Positions 12,411 through 25,095 are shown, numbered from the stretch's first letter. The stretch is 64,000 bases of DNA from Eustoma russellianum (GCA_036186865.1 AP025066.1:15730639-15794638), one strand, 5' to 3'. Notes: generated from the letters alone by a model not told the origin. Numbers and translations are program-made.

Positions 12411-15400
12411 TGTAGAGAAAAAGGGGTTTAAGTGATTTTCAAATACATGATTTAAATGTGCACAAAAACGAACATAGCATAAACGTGCATGATATATATA
12501 CATGTATGCATCATACATTGCTATTACTTGCCTTATTTAGCTTATATATTATGTTGCCGTACTAACGAGCCATGAAGCGTTAAAGCTTACATCATATGGC
12601 AAACATTTGTTGTGTTTATACTATTTTCAGGTGCCACCATTAATGAACTAAACTAGTTCATTAAGTGAAGTACTTAGTTTAATAAACTAAGTAGTTCATT
12701 AAAGGAAGCCACATTTGGAAAAGGCACAAAGGCAACAAATCTAAGGAAGGAAAGTTTTCTCCTCCTCCCCATCTTAATTACACACACATTATACATATAT
12801 ATTACACCTATTTTCAGATTTTTTTTTTAAAAGGCACATACACATGTATTCCAACGTACTACCGACACGTTATATATTTTACGTATGTACGTTAACGTCA
12901 CACCACTATACTTAACTCATATTTATGAGTATATTCAGGTCTTATATCATATGATATAAGATATGGTGATGACAAATCAAATACGACACGATAAAAGGTT
13001 CTAAACCGAAATTTGTCGTATCGGGCGAATACCGAAACTTCGCCAACGTATCACGTACTTTCCATAAATAAATGGTCAGCCCATATACATCAAAAATGGA
13101 TTAAAATTTCGTGCACATGACATAAAAATAAGCCAAAAATACTTTCCATGTTGGCACACACAAATTACTCCACATTAAGGACAAAATGTGAAGATTCCAA
13201 GTTTAATTTTGTCACATGCAAATGGTACCACTTTAAACCAGCCAAGTGCTGAGATTTAAAGTATATATTATATATATTATGTATAACATAATATATATAA
13301 CATGTGCAAAAGTTGGAATTTAAATTAGAGAAAAATCGGGTAATCGATAAATATCGAAAATTCGGTTTTCTACGCACATAACATGGAACGTTTTTCTTGT
13401 ACATCATGTGACACGTATCTAGACACTTTTTACATATGATATACATCTTAAAGTGTTCTAGAAAATTAAATTAAGGGCTGATTGGAATATTACATGTGTG
13501 TATTATTAAATGTGCACTATTTTATAAAGTTAGCAAAAATAAAATTCAGCACATGTCAAACACATTACCAACGCCTATAACAGCTGATTTGGAGCATATG
13601 TGGAGCCATGTTGGCATATTGATTGGTCAAGAATCAATTAAACAAAGATTGGTGACCTAAAGGAATGAGCTACAAAAGGTAACATTTCAAACTATGTCAC
13701 ATATATGACACATGCTGAAAATTCAGCATGTATGTTGTATTATGGCCGAAAGTTTTAGTTAAAAATGCAGATATTTTGTGTCTTGAATCATGAGGATTAA
13801 TTGAGGATGTTATGGAAATGATTTGAATATTATGTAAAATAATAAAGTGTGATATTCTACATATCACAAATGCTGAAATTTTCAGCATGTGTGAAGACAT
13901 GGTATGGCCGAATTCTTAAGCTTATTTGTGTCTAAGTTCATTTCTTAATTGGTAGCAATACCTACCATAAGTTGTTGATTCATTTTTATGATAAAAATTC
14001 AAAGAAAAATGGTAATGATTTGAACTTTATCCCCATGATGCACATGCTGAAAATTCAGCATGGCAAGAATGTTATGGCCGAAATTTTAAGCATGGATTTG
14101 GAAGACTTTCTTTGTCTTGCAATTTATGATGTATCTCTTGATTTATGGAATGATTTTATGATTGATTTTTGGAACATGTTAAAGTGTATATCTCAGATTT
14201 TTTTCCATGTCATCATGATGACAACGTTGAACCAATAAGGAGGTGCCAAGTAAGCGAAGACTAAATGATCATCCAATAAGAAGATGCCAAGTAAGCAAGG
14301 CCTTGTCACAATGATGTCTTACACTCTCTCAAGGACTTAAAAGATAATTTTCAAGAGGGAGACTTACCTAAGGGGACGGCTGCAAGGTTAAAAGGGAAGA
14401 GAAGAAAGCAAACAAAAACAAGGCCAAGCATTGCAAAATCAAAGTGATCAAAAGCCTAGTTCTTCTTCTTCTACATTCTCTCTTTCTTTCTTTCTTATTA
14501 TAAGCCTATTGTATTCATATTTTTTCAATCTTGAATAGGCTTGAGATAAACCACCATTCATATATCTTTGTAAAAGATTGATCAAGGTGTGATCAATCTT
14601 CACTCTAGCAAGGTGGTGGTGTTCGTGTGAATTGTACTTACAATACAAGGTTTGTAAAGGGTTAGAGTTAGGTGTAACTCTATCAATCCTGCGGTAAGGT
14701 GTACTCTGTGTGTGTGATTAGTGTGAACCAAGGAAGGTGTTCCTTGAAGACTAGAGTAGGTTGTTTATAACCGAACCAGTATAAAATTCTTGGTGCCATT
14801 TACTTTCTGCATTTACTTTTCAGTTACTGCACTGTTTACTCTTCTTGTTTGCATCCGTAAAAAATAGTAAACGATTTTCAAAAATCACGAAAATTTTCAG
14901 AAATATACCTACACGTTCTAGGGTTAATTTGGCACAAGTTTGAACCCTTTTGGATAAGTATAAGTCGATCAAACATCAAAAGTTCTGAGACTAGTGCAGT
15001 CTGAATTTCAGACTTGCAAAGGTTGAGACTTTGATTGTGGTTGACCTACTTCCCAAAAGAATTTTGCAAAATTGTTTCAACCCATTTAAATATAGTATAT
15101 AAGGAGTTAGTGGTTAAATTTTCAGAGCATTTGGATGTTCACACAAATAGGAATTAATTTTTCAAAATCATCTACCGTTTCTGGCAGATTTGCACAATCT
15201 GAGTACCAACGGTTTTTGAAAGGGTTAAAGGTTGAATTTTAATTTGAAATTTTTAGGGACCCTCATAACATCTGAGGCTAAGTTCTCTCAAAATTTCATA
15301 ATTTTTGGAGACCTCTAACCTGGTTTTAAAAACGTTTTAAAACAGGTACTGAAAACAGAATCTGTTTTCAGAAGTTGAATTGGTTAGGTTTAAAGAAATT

Positions 15401-15467
15401 TTAAAAACCATACTTTCCGCACCACCTATTCAACCCCCCTTTCTAGTGGTGCCTTGTAGATCCTACA
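12411..15467 (+). repeat. 5' LTR of the gag-only element
   Basis: 3057 bases from TGTAGAGAAAAAGG to GTAGATCCTACA. It carries the palindrome CTTATATCATATGATATAAG at 12941-12960 and three CATGCTGAA/TTCAGCATG hairpins near 13710, 13866 and 14042. It matches the 3' LTR closely over its whole length. Confidence 0.88.
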
Positions 15468-15469
15468 AT

Positions 15470-15481
15470 TGGTATCAGAGC
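15470..15481 (+). promoter_or_regulatory. Primer-binding site (initiator Met tRNA)
   Basis: TGGTATCAGAGC lies three bases after the 5' LTR. It is complementary to the 3' end of plant initiator Met tRNA, the standard Copia minus-strand primer. Confidence 0.88.
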
Positions 15482-15521
15482 GCAGGAACACTCACTTCAA
15501 AGAATCCAGCGATTCTGTGAG

Positions 15522-17486
15522 ATGGCAACCACAACCGTGCAAGAAGGAATGTCAACTGTAAGGTCTCCTCTTTTCGACGGTGAGTCTTTTATTCAATGAA
15601 AATTAAGAATGAAACTTTTTCTTATGGCTATTGATATTGATCTATGGTCCATTATAGAAGACGGTCCATTTGTTCCCACTAAGATGTCAATTATTAATGG
15701 TGTCACACTAGAGGTTACAAAAACGAAACAAGAATACACTAGTGATGACAAAAAGAAGTTGAGTATGAATGCTAAAGCCATGAAACTACTATTAAACGGC
15801 CTAAGTAAAAGTGAGGCTAGTTACGTGTCAAATTGTTCTAGTGCTCAAGAGATGTGACATATTCTTGAAATGAAACATGAAGGGACTAGCCAAATAAAGG
15901 AGTCCAAAATCAATATGCTTATGTCCACACTTGAGTCCTTTAAATTATTGCCAAATGAGTCTATTGTTGAAATGGATTTACGCTTGACTAACATTTACAA
16001 TTCTCTTGAGTCTCTTGGCAAAGCCTTCACTATGCAGGAAAAGGTACAAAAGGTCTTGCGAAGCCTTCCATCCGAGTGGGACCCTAAAGTAACGGCCATA
16101 GAAGAAAGTAAAGAGACCAAATCGATTAAAATGGAAGAACTAATCGGATCACTTAAGGTATATGAAAACAAACTTTCTTTAAGACATTCTGAGTCCATTT
16201 CTAATAATGACAGGGCTATAGCATTTAAATCAAATGAATACGTCGTAGATGATAGTGACACAGATTCCGATGATGAGGACTTAATCACAATGGCTAAAAG
16301 ATTAAGAAAAATATTGAGAAAATCGATTAAACATAAGTCTACCTCATCTAAGGATCATAAAAATAAAAATAAGGAAATAAAGTGCTATGAATGCGGCAAA
16401 CTTGGACATTTATCATATGACTGTCCTAATAAAGAAAAACAAACAAACAAATACCCTGACAAGGATCGGAACAAGAATAGACTCGTCTCAGAACCTAAGC
16501 AAAGGAGAAGAGCATTCAAAGCCTCCACTTGGAGTGACACATCCGACTCTGAGACTGATGATACGGAAGAACACAAGGCACAAGTATGCTTTACATCTAA
16601 AGCATCAAATGAGGTATCTTCTGACTCTGATTCCGATTCTGAATGTTCATATGATGATTTATTTAGTCAATATTTAAAATTGCATAAGTTTTCAAAGACT
16701 CTTGCAAAAGAAAAGAAGCGATTAATTGAAGACAAGAAATTGTTAGAATCTTCTAACAAAGATCTTGTGTCTCAATTAAACGATTCAAAAGAAGAGTCGT
16801 CATGCATTATAAATTCATTAAAATCTGAAATTTCATCATTGTCATCAGAGAACATTGAATTGAAATCCGAGATTTCAAACTTGAAATCAAGGAATGCGCA
16901 TGTAGAGAAAAAGGTGAAACAATTCGATACGGGATCCAACATGCTAGATCGCATTATTTTATCACAAAAACAGGACAGTGATAAAACTGGATTAGGATAC
17001 AGCGAGACAAACGAAGCATCATCTAAACTATCCAAGTTTGTTTTGTCTAAGAAAGTAGACACATCAAAGGCATACGTAGCGCCTAAAATAAAGCAAAAAC
17101 CTCCTCTCCCCACATCTCGTCATATCTCTTCTTCATCTCATATGAAGTATAATTATGTGCCGTATAAATATGAGAAGAAGACTAGTACACCATTTATCTC
17201 ATCTCATCGTGCTTCTTATCATACAAAGAGAAATCACATGCCATATAGAAAGCCACTGATGCATATGCGACATTCATATCATAAAAATGCATCTAGATCA
17301 CTCCCCGTGCATGCAAACCAAAAACGGAAACCATACTATATGCATGATGGGATTCTTGGCCAAAGGCCAAACGCATTTGCCCCCAACGGATACTATGTTG
17401 CATTTTCATCATCTTTCTCACCTTTTGGAAGACCTAGAAAGGTCACCCAAATTTGGGTACCAAAAGGGGCATTTTCAAAGGGTTGA
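15522..17486 (+). pseudogene. Copia gag with two nonsense codons (gag-only element)
   Basis: Capsid/nucleocapsid polyprotein, about 654 codons from ATG at 15522. Order: a DUF4219-like start (PLFDGESFIQ), a UBN2/gag region (DDKKKLSMNAKAM, ESKINMLMSTLESFKLLPNE, EKVQKVLRSLPSEWDPKVTA), an acidic Ser/Asp tract, a CCHC knuckle (CYECGKLGHLSYDCP, about 16382-16426), a second acidic tract, a long Lys/Glu/Leu-rich predicted coiled coil and a His/Tyr/Ser-rich tail ending QIWVPKGAFSKG. Two in-frame TGA codons (15597-15599 and 15855-15857) sit where relatives have Trp TGG; both are G-to-A changes. The rest is open. This gag type is known from the SIRE/Maximus lineage. The copy cannot make full Gag unless the stops are read through. 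Confidence 0.85.
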
Positions 17487-17746
17487 ATAAATAACCCTTA
17501 CGAACGCACATATATGAAATGCATAATTTTTTTTCTTCTTTACAGGCATCTTTTGATTTGCTTTCCAAATAAAGGGGGAGAGAAAGCATGATTTAAGGGG
17601 GGAGAGAGATACTGATTGCATAAATCAAGGGGGAGCGGATCCGAAATTTAAATTTCGAATTTTGAATTTATGCATAATTGAAGGGGGAGCGATAGGATTT
17701 AAATCATGTACATAAGTTATTTTGAAAATCATCAAAAGGGGGAGAT
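17487..17746 (+). other. Untranslated tail with repeated polypurine tracts
   Basis: Between gag and the 3' LTR, AAGGGGGAG-type tracts recur near 17570, 17597, 17629, 17682 and 17734. The last (AAAAGGGGGAGA, 17735-17746 region) abuts the 3' LTR and is the likely plus-strand primer. No ORF is present. Confidence 0.7.
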
Positions 17747-20415
17747 TGTAGAGAAAAAGGGGTTTGAGTGATTTTCAAATACATGATTTAAATGTGCACA
17801 AAAACGAACATAGCATAAACGTGCATGATATATATACATGTATGCATCATACATTGCTATTACTTGCCTTATTTAGCTTATATATTATGTTGCCGTACTA
17901 ACGAGCCATGAAGCGTTAAAGCTTACATCATATGGCAAACATTTGTTGTGTTTATACTATTTTCAGGTGCCACCATTAATGAACTAAACTAGTTCATTAA
18001 GTGAAGTACTTAGTTTAATAAACTAAGTAGTTCATTAAAGGAAGCCACATTTGGAAAAGGCACAAAGGCAACAAAGCTAAGGAAGGAAAGTTTTCTCCTC
18101 CTCTCCATCTTAATTACACACGCATTATACATATATATTACACCTATTTTCAGATTTTTTTTAAAAGGCACATACACATGTATTCCAACGTACTACCGAC
18201 ACGTTATATATTTTACGTACGTACGTTAACGTCACACCACTATAATTAACTCATATTTATGAGTATATTCAGGTCTTATATCATATGATATAAGATATGG
18301 TGATGACAAATCAAATACGACACGATAAAGGTTCTAAACCGAAATTTGTCGTATCGGGCGAATACCGAAACTTCGCCAACGTGTCACGTACTTGCCATAA
18401 ATAAATGGCCAGCCCATATACATCAAAAATGGATTAAAATTTCGTGCACATGACAGAAAAATAAGCCAAAAATACTTTCCATGTTGACACACACAAATTA
18501 CTCCACATTAAGGCCAAAATGTGAAGATTCCAAGTTTAATTTTGTCACATGCAAATGGTACCACTTTAAACCAGCCAAGTGATGAGATTTAAAGTATATA
18601 TTATATATATTATGTATAACATAATATATATAACATGTGCAAAAGTTGGAATTTAAATTAGAGAAAAATCGGATAATCGATAAATATCGAAAATTCGGTT
18701 TTCTACGCACATAACATGGAACGTTTTTCTTGTACATCATGTGACACGTATCTAGACACTTTTTACATATGATATACATCTTAAAGTGTTCTAGAAAATT
18801 AAATTAAGGGCTGATTGGAATATTACATGTGTGTATTATTAAATGTGCACTATTTATAAAGTTAGCAAAAATAAAATTCAGCACATGTCAAACACATTAC
18901 CAACGCCTATAACAGCTGATTTGGAGCATATGTGGAGCCATGTTGGTATATTGATTGGTCAAGAATCAATTAAACAAAGATTGGTGACCTAAAGGAAGGA
19001 GCTACAAAAGGTAACATTTCAAACTATGTCACATATATGACACATGCTGAAAATTCAGCATGTATGTTGTATTATGGCCGAAAGTTTTAGTTAAAAATGC
19101 AGATATTTTGTGTCTTGAATCATGAGGATTAATTGAGGATGTTATGGAAATGATTTGAATATTATGTAAAATAATAAAGTGTGATATTCTACATATCACA
19201 CATGCTGAAGTTTTCAGCATGTGTGAAGACATGGTATGGCCGAATTCTTAAGCTTATTTGTGTCTAAGTTCATTTCTTAATTTGTAGCAATACCTACTAT
19301 AAGTTGTTGATTCATTTTTATGATGAAAATTCAAAGAAAAATGGTAATGATTTGAACTTTATCCCCATGATGCACATGCTGAAAATTCAGCATGGCAAGA
19401 ATGTTATGGCCGAAATTTTAAGCATGGATTTGGAAGACTTTCTTTGTCTTGCAATTTATGATGTATCTCTTGATTTATGGAATGATTTTATGATTGATTT
19501 TTGGCACATGTTAAAGTGTATATCTCAGATTTTTTCTATGTCATCATGATGACAACGTTGAACCAATAAGGAGGTGCCAAGTAAGCGAAGACTAAATGAT
19601 CATCCAATAAGAAGATGCCAAGTAAGCAAGGCCTTGTCACAATGATGTCTTACACTCTCTCAAGGACTTAAAAGATAATTTTCAAGAGGGAGACTTACCT
19701 AAGGGGACGGCTGCAAGGTTAAAAGGGAATAGAAGAAAGCAAACAAAAACAAGGCCAAGCATTGCAAAATCAAAGTGATCAGAAGCCTAGTTCTTCTTCT
19801 TCTACATTCTCTCTTTCTTTCTTTCTTCTTATAAGCCTATTGTATTCATATTATTTCAATCTTGAATAGGCTTGAGATAAACCACCATTCATATATCTTT
19901 GTAAAAGATTGATCAAGGTGTGATCAATCTTCACTCTAGCAAGGTGGTGGTCGTGTGAATTGTACTTACAATACAAGGTTTGTAAAGGGTTAGAGTTAGG
20001 TGTAACTCTATCAACCCTACGGTAAGGTGTACTGCGTGTGTGTGATTAGTGTGAACCAAGGAAGGTGTTCCTTGAAGACTGGAGTAGGTTGTTTATAACC
20101 GAACCAGTATAAAATTCTTGGTGCCATTTACTTTCTGCATTTACTTTTCAGTTACTGCACTGTTTACCCTTCTTGTTTGCATCCGTAAAAAATAGTAAAC
20201 GATTTTAAAAAATCACGAAAATTTCCNNNNNNNNNNCAAAATTTCATAATTTTTGGAGACCTCTAACCTGGTTTTAAAAACGTTTTAAAACAGGTCCTGA
20301 AAACAGAATCTGTTTTCAGAAGTTGAATTGGTTAGGTTTAAAGAAATTTTAAAAACCATACTTTCCGCACCACCTATTCAACCCCCCCTTCTAGTGGTGC
20401 CTTGTAGATCCTACA
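17747..20415 (+). repeat. 3' LTR of the gag-only element
   Basis: TGTAGAGAAAAAGG to GTAGATCCTACA, 2669 bases as assembled. It is about 388 bases shorter than the 5' LTR because the 10-N gap at 20227-20236 stands for the segment equivalent to roughly 14897-15285. Otherwise it differs from the 5' LTR by scattered substitutions and small indels. Confidence 0.87.
20227..20236. other. Assembly gap (10 N) in the 3' LTR
   Basis: Alignment by eye with the 5' LTR shows roughly 388 bases missing here, so the N run is a placeholder and not the true gap size. Confidence 0.85.
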
Positions 20416-21316
20416 CTGCACACATCCCTCGGCAGGCTAATATGGTTGCACGTTTTATTGCTCAGTATAGACAACTTCATCCCAGCTTCTATACATTTCA
20501 GACACCTGGGGAATTACCATCGATTGTTACAACTGCTATACGTATGGATGCTACTACCATTTATCTGTGGCTGTAGTCCAGGGTCTTTTGTCCCATAGCA
20601 TCCATTATTGGATCGTTGCTTGTGTGATATACTGATACAGGCAACTCGGGTATTTATTATTCCTCAGCTCTTTGTTGTTATCTTTGAGATATGTTGTGTG
20701 CTATTTCCTGCCTTGGCTTTTTTCTATTGGAGGTTGCCTGTATCAGTGGATACAGGCAACATGGGTACTTATCTCTTCGTGCTCGATTTAGTATCTTGGT
20801 CATTATCTGGTTTCTATGATTACTCACTGCCATGTTTTGTTTTTTTGCATGGGTCGCTGGATTGTACCATGCATTCAATATGAGGACTCATGTTTCACAT
20901 ACGAATTTTATGCTTTGGAGGCTTGCATTTTTGGACTTCATCCGTCTCTAGTTCTGAGTGCTCACTCAATGTCAATTGGAATCCCCCAGCCGTCGATCAT
21001 CTACATACGGGCGATTGTCACACACTTATATATTCTATTTTTACATCAACTCATGGCAACCCTATAAATATGTACGATTTTCTCTTCGGCCAAGGTTTCA
21101 TCCACAAGGGTGGTTTTCCTTGGCAAGGTTTTAATGCGGCATACCATATACGGTTGAATGTGCTATTTCCTTTAGTTTCATTCGGTTACACTGGTTACTT
21201 GGGATAGCCTTAGATGTCTTTATTTCTCTTTCTTATGTATACAATTCTTGTGTAACGGCTTCCCTCTGCCACAAATGAGGCTCTCTGAATAAAATACTTT
21301 TTTCTTTTAAAAAAAA
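20416..21316 (+). pseudogene. LINE RNase H end and 3' UTR (part 3 of 3)
   Basis: The RNase H frame resumes with HIPRQANMVARFIAQY (near 20419-20466), the conserved basic/Asn block at the end of LINE RNase H domains, and stops at TAG near 20574. About 740 bases of 3' UTR follow, ending GAATAAAATAC..TTTTAAAAAAAA at about 21316, a short A tail typical of LINEs. A TA repeat then returns to the L0 LTR. Short ORFs in the UTR show no family match that I recognise. Confidence 0.8.
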
Positions 21317-21349
<33 letters not shown>

Positions 21350-22772
21350 TTAAAGACGACAAGCTATATATTTCTATCCTGAAATTTCATCGACACGTCA
21401 TCAACGTACGTCAACATAAAGCTACTATATACACATCATCCTTTTGAGTATATACATATTCCAAGTCATATATTCCACGTCATCAAGCTTCCACAAATAT
21501 ACTGACATGTCACAAGTCTGTAAATCAAAAATTGCCACATCAAATGACTACTGAACCGTCACCAACATGTCATATACTTACCATACAAAGAAAGCCAACC
21601 AATATACACACCAAATACATAAACATTTCGTGCACCACATGTCAAATACAACACCAAAGTCATAACATAACTACATATATCAATTGCCTATCATTTGCCT
21701 TAATTTCTTGAAAATTCAAATTCAGATTACTACACCTTATGGCCGATTTTTGTGACACCTTTTAGAGCTGAAATTATACATTATATTATGTATATTATAT
21801 GGTGCATAACACATTTTACATGTCTAAGGGGTTTGTGATAAATTGAAAACATCGCGCAATCGACGGAAGTCGAAAGTTCATTTGTTCTACACTCTTAAGA
21901 AGACTTTTTTTGCTACACTTTATGACATGTATCTAGACATGTCTTACAAATCCAAGACATATCTTGGAGTATTCTGGAAAACAAATTTAAATGATGATTG
22001 AAATATACCATTTATATGAAGATACTAGATTATTATTTTTCAAAATTCAAAAATGGTTTTCAGCACATGCATGCTGATTTGGGCGGCTGAATGGAGCTGA
22101 TTTGGAGCCTAGGTGGAGATTATTTTACACTGTGATTGGTGGAGAATGATCCACAAATGAATGCTAGTATTGATGGAGACCAAGACACACATGGTAAGCT
22201 TTCAAAAATTCAAAAATGACGAAGATTTCAGCACATGTGCATATGGCCGATATTTTGCATCTTCAAGATCAAATTCATTCCAAAAATGAAAAGCTATCAC
22301 ACTTATGATTGATTGGCAATCAAGATATTTGAAATTCAAACCTTTTCCTATTTTTCTTGGTAATTTCTATGCCATATATTATGTGCCAAGATGGCTAAAT
22401 GAAGACCCAATCATAGAGTGACAACAAGGCAAAGACACATCACTTGTCCAATCATATCTCGCCAAGTAAGCAATGGTATGTCACAAGGCTTTACAAGATA
22501 TCTTCCAAGAGCATTCAAGACATTCTTCAGGAGCATTCTCAGCCATACGGGGTTGTTCCATGCTATACAAAAAGAGCAAGAAGATCAAATACAATTCAAG
22601 ACTCATTTTCATATTCTATCAAGTGCAAAGCAAGACTTCTCTTCATCTCTTATCTTCTTCTCTTGCACATAGCCTTAATCCTATCAAATATACATTCCAT
22701 AATCTGTATAGGCTTCATACATACCACCCATACACATCCCATTCTTGTACAAGGTTGATCAAGGGGTGATCA
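21317..22772 (+). mobile_element. L0 LTR, middle part
   Basis: Continues the LTR interrupted by the LINE. It parallels 63236-64000 closely (GAGCTATATATTTCTATC, CATCAACGTACGTC, GACATGTCACAAGTCT). It ends at GATCA (22768-22772), the target duplication of the next Copia, and resumes at 33267. No coding capacity. Confidence 0.75.
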
Positions 22773-25095
22773 TGTTGAGAAATATGTTTGGATAATTTTC
22801 AAAGTCATGATTTTAAGTGATGAATATTTAAAAATGTCACACATGGTGTTATATGTGATTAAAAGTTGAACAAGTTCACATCGATCGATCCATGTAAGGC
22901 AGATAAGTTTAAGACCTTTCTGTAAGACATCGATCTCTAAACCTAAGACACATCAATCGATCGATGTATATCGAACTCTCACTTCGATCGATCGATGTAG
23001 GTCAGGGACAAAACCTGAACCTTTATGTGAGACATCGATCTATGAAGCTGAGGTACTTCGATTGATCGATTTCTAGAATTTTTAGAAATAATTTTCTAAA
23101 ATGTGATAAAATGGTTGTTTTCATTTGTACATGCTCATTATGTGCTTATTATGTGTTTTTGGTGATTATTATTGTCTTGTGACTAACGTGCCTTGGAAGT
23201 TTCTACAACTTACCAAAAAGGGCAAAATTGGTATTTTAAGTTTTGTAGGAACATCATATGGTGAAAAATATTTCAAGTGCATATTATTATCTTGGTTATC
23301 ATGACAAAGGTGGTATTGTGATTATTTTTGACCATCGGGGGCATTTCTGGAGTTTTCTCACACCGGGGGTATTTTGGTCATTTTACCCCATGGGTATTTT
23401 TGGTATTTTCACTCAAGAAATCTCTTGAGCATATTATTATCTTCATTCTGGAGCTGTGTTATTATTATTTTGAAGATTATATGGTGATCTTATATCTTAT
23501 TCTCTCAACCGATGATATTATTGACTATAGCTGGATATGTGACGATTTGAGATGTCACATTCTATTTTTTCTTGAAGACCCTCTTATATATGTTATAAGA
23601 GGATATTAATCATCATCTTTCAGAGATTACAAGGTGTCCTTGGTGCAAGATTCATCACAATATGTCACGGAGAAATGGGAATTTTGATATTATATGTTGA
23701 CATAACCTTGTCAACTATTATTTGTTGATTTCTCCTCAAAAATCTGAGTTGGTATACATATACACAGCCTCCAAAACGTGATTATACATGTGGAGATGAT
23801 GTTTTTCTCATTTTATGAGTTGGAGACAAGAAGACAAACCAAAAGCAAGCTAGTTGGCAAAAGTTGCCAACTTGAAATTTCAAATTTGAATGTAATGGAG
23901 ACAAGGTTGTTGGAGATGATTATGGAGGTGCTTTAATTCAAAATTCTCACCCATCTCATGGTCTAAAAGTTGGAGAGAATATGCCATCAATTCACTCTAT
24001 AAATAGAAGGCAAGGTGAAGAAGAGAAGACACACACTTGCAAGCAAAAAATTGAAGATTGTTGTCTTGCTATTCTCTTCTCATATTTTCGCTCATACTTT
24101 GTGTAGCTAAGGCGTTCCATTTCTAGTTGTTGTCCAGCTACACTATACACACCTTCTTGTGTCTTATTTGTAAGATTGATTAGCCAAATCTATAAGGCTA
24201 CATCAATAGGTGATAGAGGTGTTGCAACCAAGAGTTGCATAAAGGTGTTCATCCAAGTCTTGAATAGGGTTGGTGTTTAAACCCAAGGATCAAGCTTGGT
24301 TCTTGCTGTAATTTGGTTCATACCATAGTAAAATCCAAGGAAAGGTGTTCCTTGGGACTGGAGTAGGTCACATTGACCGAACCAGGATAAATTCTCGGTG
24401 TTCTTCTCTTGTTTCTTTATTTCTGTTTTCTGCCCGTTTTTGACTGCAGTTTTCACACAACTTCTCACAATTTAAAAAAATAGCTAAACATTTTCAAAAT
24501 TCATAATTTTTGGTGGAGTTATACTTCAGACTGTTATCTTTCATTTGCAACAAGAATCACTTGATTTGAGCAAGGGAAAGTTAGTCTTTCAGTCTTTGCA
24601 AGATAACTGCTCCAATCTGGCTGTAATCTGACCAGTTTTGAGAAAACTTAAATTCTGTATTTTTTCAAGAATTGTTTAAGGTCAGGGTCTTTTGGAAACT
24701 TCATCTAAACATCCTAAGGAGTGTTTGATATAAAGATCAACCTTTTTGGTTGAGTATTTAAAGAGAAATACGTTTTGCAAAATCAGCAACATTCTGTCCA
24801 ATTCTGTCCAGATTGACCATCTGAATCTTTTTATGTTTTAAAGGTCAAACAACCTTATTTTGTCTGATTTTTGGACATAGTCTTGTTAACTCATTGAAGT
24901 TAAATTCTGGAGATTTTCATAATTTTTGGAGTTGTGTACAATTATTTGTGAATTTTTGAAAAACGGGTTCTGAATCTGAGGTGGTTTCAGATTCTGTTTT
25001 CAAAGGGGATTTTAACAAAGGGTAGTAGTGTAATTTCCGCTAACCACTATTCACCCCCCCTCTAGTGGTGTTTATTGCAGGTGCACGGTCCAACA
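22773..25095 (+). repeat. 5' LTR of the 22.8-33.3 kb Copia
   Basis: TGTTGAGAAATATG to CACGGTCCAACA. It contains a cluster of TCGATCGATCGATG motifs (22880-23072) and a TATA box at 23998. It differs from the 3' LTR by a handful of substitutions and 1-4-base indels, so the insertion is young. Confidence 0.92.
23998..24005 (+). promoter_or_regulatory. TATA box of the LTR promoter
   Basis: TATAAATA in the context CACTCTATAAATAGAAGG, about 1.1 kb before the 5' LTR end. It is conserved in the 3' LTR at 32171-32178. This is the best candidate for the element's RNA start region; the start itself cannot be seen. Confidence 0.55.

Larger units (their letters stand above)
12411..20415 (+). mobile_element. 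Gag-only LTR retrotransposon (TR-GAG type, SIRE-like)
   Basis: A complete non-autonomous element with perfect 5-bp duplications CTGCA (12406-12410 and 20416-20420). The order is 5' LTR, primer site, a single gag ORF, several G-rich polypurine tracts and 3' LTR. There is no protease, integrase, reverse transcriptase or RNase H. The gag stops where related elements in this window enter the gag-protease linker (QIWVPKG). It would need enzymes supplied by a relative such as the element at 39722. Removing it and one CTGCA restores the LINE frame (..CNGTTAHIPRQANMVA). Confidence 0.88.

Noticed and set aside
15593..15781. Minus-strand ORFs opposite gag genes (also 25404-25739, 16772-17113, 43288-43473)
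   Set aside because: Shadows of the gag frames caused by codon bias; no independent support.
20608..21207. Overlapping ORFs of about 90-105 codons after the LINE RNase H
   Set aside because: They lie in the LINE 3' UTR before its A tail and show no domain.
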